NCBI GenBank assembly: GCA_964580465.1
Contig: CAZOKJ010000053.1
Span: forward strand, 1-11,179
Origin: Taishania sp964580465
Lineage (GTDB): Bacteria; Bacteroidota; Bacteroidia; Flavobacteriales_D; Crocinitomicaceae
Direction of reading: 5' to 3'
DNA length: 11,179 bases
The translations under genes and the position numbers were made by a program. Each line of letters begins with the position of its first letter. Within the stretch, counting starts at the first letter, position 1. Under the pieces are notes generated by a model. That model was not told the DNA's origin and made no database searches. It was given only the letters and a program-made list of their open reading frames with translations. Positions 7,821 to 11,179 of this stretch are shown piece after piece.

Positions 7821-8045
7821 TTATTTCTTTTCAGAAGAACAACAAGATTTTGTTGAAGACGCGCTAGAGCAAGATTTTGCTGAAGATGCTTCATGACAAG
7901 ATTTTGTTGTAGCTGCTGAATTGGCATCTTTTTTCTTCTTTTTACCTCCTTGCAAAACTGTGTAAGAAGTTGTAGTTCCTGCAACTGCGTTAGTGATATA
8001 ACCTGCAGAAATAATCAATGCTAAAGCTAAAGCTACTTTTTTCAT
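7821..8045 (-). CDS. Small secreted Lys/Cys/Ser-rich repeat protein, function unknown
   Basis: I do not recognise a named family. The 74-residue product has a clear signal peptide: Lys2-Lys3, an Ala/Leu/Ile core at 4-19 and a likely cut near NAVAG at 19-23. The mature protein is therefore only about 50 residues and exported to the periplasm or beyond. It contains a GGKKKKK stretch (33-39) and then three 9-residue units each starting KSC (48-56, 57-65, 66-74). Cys residues are at 50, 59, 68 and 69, and His at 51. Evenly spaced Cys in a Ser/Lys context could bind metal or form disulfides, but this is speculation. No lipobox is seen. The gene lies 92 bp downstream of tyrS and ends at a good terminator. 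Signal peptide, repeat periodicity and terminator together make it a real gene rather than a chance frame. Confidence 0.8.
   Translation of the reverse strand: MKKVALALALIISAGYITNAVAGTTTSYTVLQGGKKKKKDANSAATTKSCHEASSAKSCSSASSTKSCCSSEKK
7843..7923 (-). repeat. Three-unit 27-bp in-frame tandem repeat
   Basis: On the plus strand CAAGATTTTG recurs at 7843, 7870 and 7897, exactly 27 bp apart. Units one and two stay similar for about 19 bases and the ends diverge. The period is nine codons, so each unit encodes KSC plus six Ser/Ala-rich residues of the small secreted protein. The divergence outside the core suggests an older internal duplication, not a fresh slippage event. Confidence 0.85.
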
Positions 8046-8137
8046 AATAAATCTATTTAAGTTTGACGCTACTAATTTATAACTTATTTATCAATCAAGC
8101 AAGATTTTAACAATAAATTAATTGTAAAAAACAAAAA
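8046..8137. other. Intergenic spacer between tyrS and the small secreted-protein gene
   Basis: This is 92 bp of A/T-rich sequence. It should contain the end of the tyrS transcript and possibly a promoter for the small downstream gene. I find no exact TAnnTTTG box on the minus strand and only a feeble five-pair A/T hairpin (8110-8125). Whether the small gene has its own promoter or is read from tyrS is open. Confidence 0.5.
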
Positions 8138-9430
8138 TTAACTTTCTACAATCAAAATATAGTTGTTTTTCTTACCTTTCCCAAGCAATACATACTTGTT
8201 ATTGATGAGGTGTTCTTCACTAAAAACAAAATCTTCACCAACTTTTTCTTTGTTTACTGAAATAGCGTTGGCTTTCAATTCTCTACGTACTTCACTGTTG
8301 GACGCCATGAATCCTGTTCTACCTGCCATTGCATCTAAAATACCAATTGTTTTGTATTCTTCTTTTGTGATGGTAAATTGAGGTACTCCTGCAAAAATAG
8401 CTAAGAAATTACGCTCTGATAAACCTTTTAAATCTTCAGATGTTGACTTCCCAAATAAGATATTTGATGCTGCAATAGCTGCTTTTAATTCTTCCTCTCC
8501 ATGCACAGCAATGGTAATGTCCTCTGCTAGTGCTTTCTGTAAAGAACGTAGGTGAGGCGCTGCTTGTTGTTCTTGAATTAACGCATCAATTTCTTCTTTC
8601 GTTTTAAATGTGAAGATTTTAATATAGCGTTCTGCATCTTCGTCGCTTGTATTTAACCAAAATTGGTAAAACTCATAAGGTGAAGTACGTTCAGCATCTA
8701 ACCAAACATTTCCTTTTTCTGATTTTCCAAACTTAGTTCCATCTGCTTTTGTAATGAGTGGACACGTTAAAGCGTACGCTTTTCCTCCATCTTTGCGGCG
8801 AATCAATTCTGTACCAGTTGTGATATTTCCCCATTGGTCAGAACCTCCCATTTGCAAGGTGCAATTTTTTGCTTTGTATAGATGTAAAAAATCATATCCT
8901 TGAACTAATTGATAGGTAAATTCTGTAAAACTCATTCCGTCATTGGCTTCTCCTGTCAAACGCTTTTTTACTGAATCTTTGGCCATCATGTAGTTTACAG
9001 TGATGTGTTTTCCAATGTCACGGATAAAATCTAAGAAAGAAAATTCCTTCATCCAGTCATAGTTGTTGACTAATTCAGCAGCGTTTTCAGCAGTGGAATC
9101 AAAATCTAAGAATTTAGCTAGCTGTTTTTTGATGCTTTCTTGGTTGTGACGTAATGTTTCTTCATCCAACAAGTTACGTTCGTCTGATTTCCCTGATGGG
9201 TCGCCGATCATTCCTGTTGCGCCTCCAATCAATGCAACTGGTTGGTGCCCTGCATTTTGAAAGTGTTTTAACAACATGACACCCACTAAGTGCCCCACGT
9301 GTAAAGAGTCAGCAGTTGGATCTATTCCCAAATAAGCAGAGCGCATTTGCTCCATTAAATGCTCTTCTGTTCCAGGCATTACGTCGTGTAACATACCTCT
9401 CCAACGAACTTCTTCTATAAAATTTTTCAT
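8138..9430 (-). CDS. tyrS: Tyrosyl-tRNA synthetase
   Basis: This enzyme charges tRNA-Tyr with tyrosine in the cytoplasm and is essential. With the start chosen here it has 430 residues, normal for bacterial TyrRS. The class I HIGH motif is HVGH at 44-47, preceded by AYLGIDPTADSL at 32-43. GGATGMIGDPSGK is at 69-81, and the tyrosine-binding Tyr173, Gln177 and Asp180 lie in TYQLVQGYDFLHL. GGSDQWGNI is at 195-203 and the KMSKS-equivalent KFGKS at 233-237. The C-terminal part (from about 360) looks like the S4-type RNA-binding domain. The reading frame stays open to a TTG at 9472, but I reject that start. The 14 extra residues are not family-like, and the TTG lies inside an exact Bacteroidota -7 promoter box, so it would fall upstream of the transcript. 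The ATG at 9430 gives the usual MKNF start and a leader of roughly 35 nt. Confidence 0.97.
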   Translation of the reverse strand: MKNFIEEVRWRGMLHDVMPGTEEHLMEQMRSAYLGIDPTADSLHVGHLVGVMLLKHFQNAGHQPVALIGGATGMIGDPSGKSDERNLLDEETLRHNQESIKKQLAKFLDFDSTAENAAELVNNYDWMKEFSFLDFIRDIGKHITVNYMMAKDSVKKRLTGEANDGMSFTEFTYQLVQGYDFLHLYKAKNCTLQMGGSDQWGNITTGTELIRRKDGGKAYALTCPLITKADGTKFGKSEKGNVWLDAERTSPYEFYQFWLNTSDEDAERYIKIFTFKTKEEIDALIQEQQAAPHLRSLQKALAEDITIAVHGEEELKAAIAASNILFGKSTSEDLKGLSERNFLAIFAGVPQFTITKEEYKTIGILDAMAGRTGFMASNSEVRRELKANAISVNKEKVGEDFVFSEEHLINNKYVLLGKGKKNNYILIVES

Positions 9431-9469
9431 TTCTTTATCTATTTTGCTATTTGCGACAGATTTTGTTTG

Positions 9470-9502
9470 CAAAGATAATCAATCTCTTTTTTTAATAAAC
9501 AA
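9470..9502 (-). promoter_or_regulatory. Bacteroidota-type promoter of tyrS
   Basis: On the minus strand TATCTTTG (9477 to 9470) matches the TAnnTTTG -7 box of Bacteroidota sigma-ABfr exactly. A TTG -33 element lies at 9502-9500, with a 22-nt gap, inside the 17-23 nt range described for Flavobacterium. Transcription should start near 9463, about 35 nt before the tyrS ATG at 9430. The -33 element sits in the T tract of the ppa terminator. Confidence 0.75.
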
Positions 9503-9503
9503 A

Positions 9504-9530
9504 AAAAGAGACTCTTTGCGAGCCTCTTTT
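9504..9530 (-). terminator. Intrinsic terminator of ppa
   Basis: AAAAGAG (9504-9510) pairs with CTCTTTT (9524-9530) and CTC (9512-9514) with GAG (9520-9522), with one A-C mismatch and a 5-nt loop. Read on the minus strand the stem ends in an uninterrupted T run (9507 to 9501) and further T-rich sequence. It lies 25 nt after the ppa stop codon. The plus-strand reading has a poorer tail and no plus-strand gene to end. Confidence 0.85.
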
Positions 9531-9554
9531 CATTCACTTTTATAAAATGCTCAA

Positions 9555-10091
9555 TTATTTTCCAAATTTCGCTTTATAGTCTACTACACTTTGTTCGAAA
9601 ATACGAATAGCTTCAGCTTTGTTCAAAAAGCCTTTCACTTCTGTTGTTTTGTTTTCTAATTTCTTGTAATCTTCGAAAAACACACGAATTTCATTCAAAA
9701 TATGTGGATTCAATTCGTTCAAATCATTGATGTGATTCCAGTTTTTGTCTCCTTTTGCTACAGCGATGATTTTGTCATCCATTTCACCACCGTCAATCAT
9801 TTGCATTACACCGATGATTTTTGCTTCTACTAAGCACATTGGTACAATTTCAATGTCTGACAAAACTAAGATGTCTAATGGATCGTTATCATCACAGTAA
9901 GTTTGAGGAATAAAACCATAGTTTGCAGGGTAGAACATTGGAGAAGCAATGACGCGGTCCAATAAAATCATACCTGTTTCTTTGTCTAATTCGTATTTTG
10001 CTCTGCTATTTTTTGGAATTTCAATGATTCCTGTAACTACTTCTGGAGCATTTTCTCCAAATGATACATCGTGCCAAGCGTTAAAACCCAT
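9555..10091 (-). CDS. ppa: Inorganic pyrophosphatase, family I
   Basis: This cytoplasmic, Mg-dependent enzyme hydrolyses pyrophosphate to two phosphates, pulling forward biosynthetic reactions such as tRNA charging and nucleotide-sugar formation. The 178-residue length matches the bacterial (E. coli-type) subunit. The family signature DNDPLDI is at 68-74, with metal-binding Asp68, Asp70 and Asp73. Glu24 in IEIP, Lys32, Glu34 and Arg46 line up with active-site residues of the E. coli enzyme at a constant offset of three. YPANYGFIPQTY is at 54-65, and Asp105 fits the fourth metal ligand. The ATG at 10091 gives the usual FNAWHDV N-terminus. It follows the ABC ATPase gene after 32 bp with no terminator and no exact promoter box, so co-transcription is likely. 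It ends in a strong terminator ahead of tyrS. Confidence 0.97.
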   Translation of the reverse strand: MGFNAWHDVSFGENAPEVVTGIIEIPKNSRAKYELDKETGMILLDRVIASPMFYPANYGFIPQTYCDDNDPLDILVLSDIEIVPMCLVEAKIIGVMQMIDGGEMDDKIIAVAKGDKNWNHINDLNELNPHILNEIRVFFEDYKKLENKTTEVKGFLNKAEAIRIFEQSVVDYKAKFGK

Positions 10092-10123
10092 GTTTTCTGT
10101 TTTTATTAACGTTATTATTCTGT

Positions 10124-11029
10124 TTATTTATTAGAAGTCAGTGATTTAAACACTTCTTCCAAGGATTTTTCTTCAATTTTTAAAGTTAAAGTCAACCAAT
10201 TGTTGTCTGTTGCATGTTTTGCCACTACGCGTCGCAAGTCCACTTCTTCAACAGTTTCTAACAACCAGCCATCTTTTACTTGTTCAACTTTACGAACATA
10301 CTGAATTTTTTGTAATTGTGATTTGCTTACGCTATCTTCAAATTCAACATAAACCGTTTGAACAGTTGTTTGTTTTTGCAATTCAGAAGCTTTGTTATCT
10401 GCTACTATTTCACCTTTATTGATAATGACAACACGGTCGCAAATGGCTTCAACTTCTTGCATAATATGTGTAGAAAGCATCACCGTTTTTCGCTTACCAA
10501 TGGATTTAATCAAATCGCGTATTTCAACCAATTGATTAGGGTCTAATCCTGATGTTGGTTCGTCTAAAATCAACACTTCAGGATCGTGAATAATAGCTGC
10601 TGCCAAACCTACACGTTGACGATAACCTTTTGAAAGCATGCCAATTTTCTTGTTTTGCTCAACTTCCAATCCAACAGCTTTAATCATCTCATCAACACGA
10701 GCTTTGACGTTTTTTAATTTATAAATTTTTGCCACAAATTCAAGGTATTCTTTGACGTACATATCTAAATACAATGGATTGTGTTCTGGCAAATAACCTA
10801 TTTTTTTTCGTGTTTCTAAAGAATCAATGTCAACAGGCAAACCACATACTTTTACTTCGCCTTCGCTTGCTGGAATAAATCCTGTAATAATCTTCATTGT
10901 TGTTGACTTTCCAGCTCCGTTTGGACCCAAAAAACCAACAATTTCACCTGAGTTTACAGTAAATGAAATTCCCTTTACAGCAGCTTGGTCGCCGTAGTAT
11001 TTGTATAGATTTTTTACCTCAATTGACAT
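10124..11029 (-). CDS. gldA: ABC transporter ATP-binding protein, GldA-like
   Basis: The 301-residue protein is a single ABC ATPase that would sit on the cytoplasmic face of the membrane and power a separate permease. Walker A GPNGAGKST is at 35-43. The Q-loop region is IGYLPEHNPLY at 77-87 with Glu82 in place of Gln, a feature of this subfamily. The signature is degenerate, LSKGYRQR at 132-139. Walker B VLILDEP is at 152-158 (Asp156, Glu157), the D-loop SGLDP at 160-164 and the H-loop His at 188. The C-terminal 80 residues form a subfamily-specific tail. Length and motifs match Flavobacterium GldA, which works with GldF and GldG and is linked to gliding motility and type IX secretion. No permease gene is in this window, and GldA-type ATPases also occur in non-gliding relatives, so function in gliding is inferred. 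ppa follows after 32 bp. Confidence 0.88.
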   Translation of the reverse strand: MSIEVKNLYKYYGDQAAVKGISFTVNSGEIVGFLGPNGAGKSTTMKIITGFIPASEGEVKVCGLPVDIDSLETRKKIGYLPEHNPLYLDMYVKEYLEFVAKIYKLKNVKARVDEMIKAVGLEVEQNKKIGMLSKGYRQRVGLAAAIIHDPEVLILDEPTSGLDPNQLVEIRDLIKSIGKRKTVMLSTHIMQEVEAICDRVVIINKGEIVADNKASELQKQTTVQTVYVEFEDSVSKSQLQKIQYVRKVEQVKDGWLLETVEEVDLRRVVAKHATDNNWLTLTLKIEEKSLEEVFKSLTSNK

Positions 11030-11179
11030 CTTGTTCGCAATTTGAATGCACGAAGATACATATAATTGGGTTGTTATGAAAAATTTGAGCTAAAAAAATC
11101 AGGGTAAACGCATTTACTTTTCTGTAAATTGAATCGTCGCAATTATACCACTAATTATCAATTACAGCAATTATCAGTC
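11030..11179. promoter_or_regulatory. Upstream region of gldA with a weak promoter candidate
   Basis: These 150 bp contain no gene that I can support. On the minus strand TATCTTCG (11058 to 11051) differs from TAnnTTTG at one position. A T-rich stretch about 20 nt further upstream could serve as an imperfect -33 element. This would give a leader of only about 15 nt before the ATG at 11029. Beyond about 11100 the sequence is A/T-rich with short direct repeats that I do not regard as meaningful. Confidence 0.4.

Noticed and set aside
8110..8125. Hairpin ACAAT/ATTGT downstream of tyrS
   Set aside because: Only five mostly A-T pairs with no following T run on the minus strand; too weak to call a terminator.
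9431..9472. TTG start giving a 14-residue longer TyrRS
   Set aside because: The TTG lies inside the TAnnTTTG promoter box and the extra residues do not look like the family N-terminus; the ATG at 9430 fits both.
11104..11176. Small alternative hairpins (GTAAA/TTTAC) and two copies of AATTATCA near the right end
   Set aside because: Five-pair stems and eight-base A/T repeats are expected by chance at this base composition; no link to a gene or regulator is visible.
1..11179. CRISPR arrays, insertion sequences, phage genes, tRNA or rRNA genes, defence systems
   Set aside because: No regularly spaced repeats with spacers, transposase motifs, terminal inverted repeats or RNA-gene signatures were seen; the window is almost filled with intact housekeeping and envelope genes.

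Overview
The window looks like ordinary chromosomal sequence from a Bacteroidota bacterium, most likely of the order Flavobacteriales. A Fluviicola/Crocinitomicaceae-like lineage is a guess from protein style, not something I can prove. The DNA is AT-rich, and start codons are preceded by A/T-rich leaders rather than Shine-Dalgarno sequences. The best promoter has the Bacteroidota form (TTG, about 22 nt, TAnnTTTG). The gene set also fits: a TonB-dependent receptor with an N-terminal carboxypeptidase-regulatory-like domain, a GldA-type ABC ATPase, and secreted proteins with short signal peptides ending in Gln.

Left block (about 200-4528, minus strand). A 787-residue TonB-dependent receptor is followed after 4 nt by kdsB (CMP-Kdo synthetase). 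Two small predicted outer-membrane beta-barrel proteins follow, and their genes overlap by 31 bp. All four concern the outer membrane: a transporter, the activation of the lipopolysaccharide sugar Kdo, and two barrels of unknown role. Positions 1-199 hold no gene I can support.

Middle block (4577-7762, plus strand). dprA (the RecA/ssDNA loader of natural transformation, GTG start) is divergent from the receptor across 48 bp. It is followed by a GT4/GT-B-like glycosyltransferase and, 3 nt later, a GT2 (GT-A) glycosyltransferase. These two probably act together on a cell-surface glycan. A bidirectional hairpin terminator at 7772-7797 closes the block.

Right block (7821-11029, minus strand). 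In transcription order it contains a GldA-like ABC ATPase, family I inorganic pyrophosphatase (ppa), a strong terminator, tyrosyl-tRNA synthetase (tyrS) with its own promoter packed against that terminator, and a 74-residue secreted Lys/Cys/Ser-rich protein built on a 9-residue KSC repeat. Positions 11030-11179 are gene-free upstream sequence of the ABC gene.

I see no CRISPR, mobile element, RNA gene, phage gene or obvious defence system, and no convincing new multi-gene system. The points most worth a second look are the small repeat-containing Cys protein, the compact ppa terminator/tyrS promoter (which also fixes the tyrS start), and the overlapping barrel genes downstream of kdsB.
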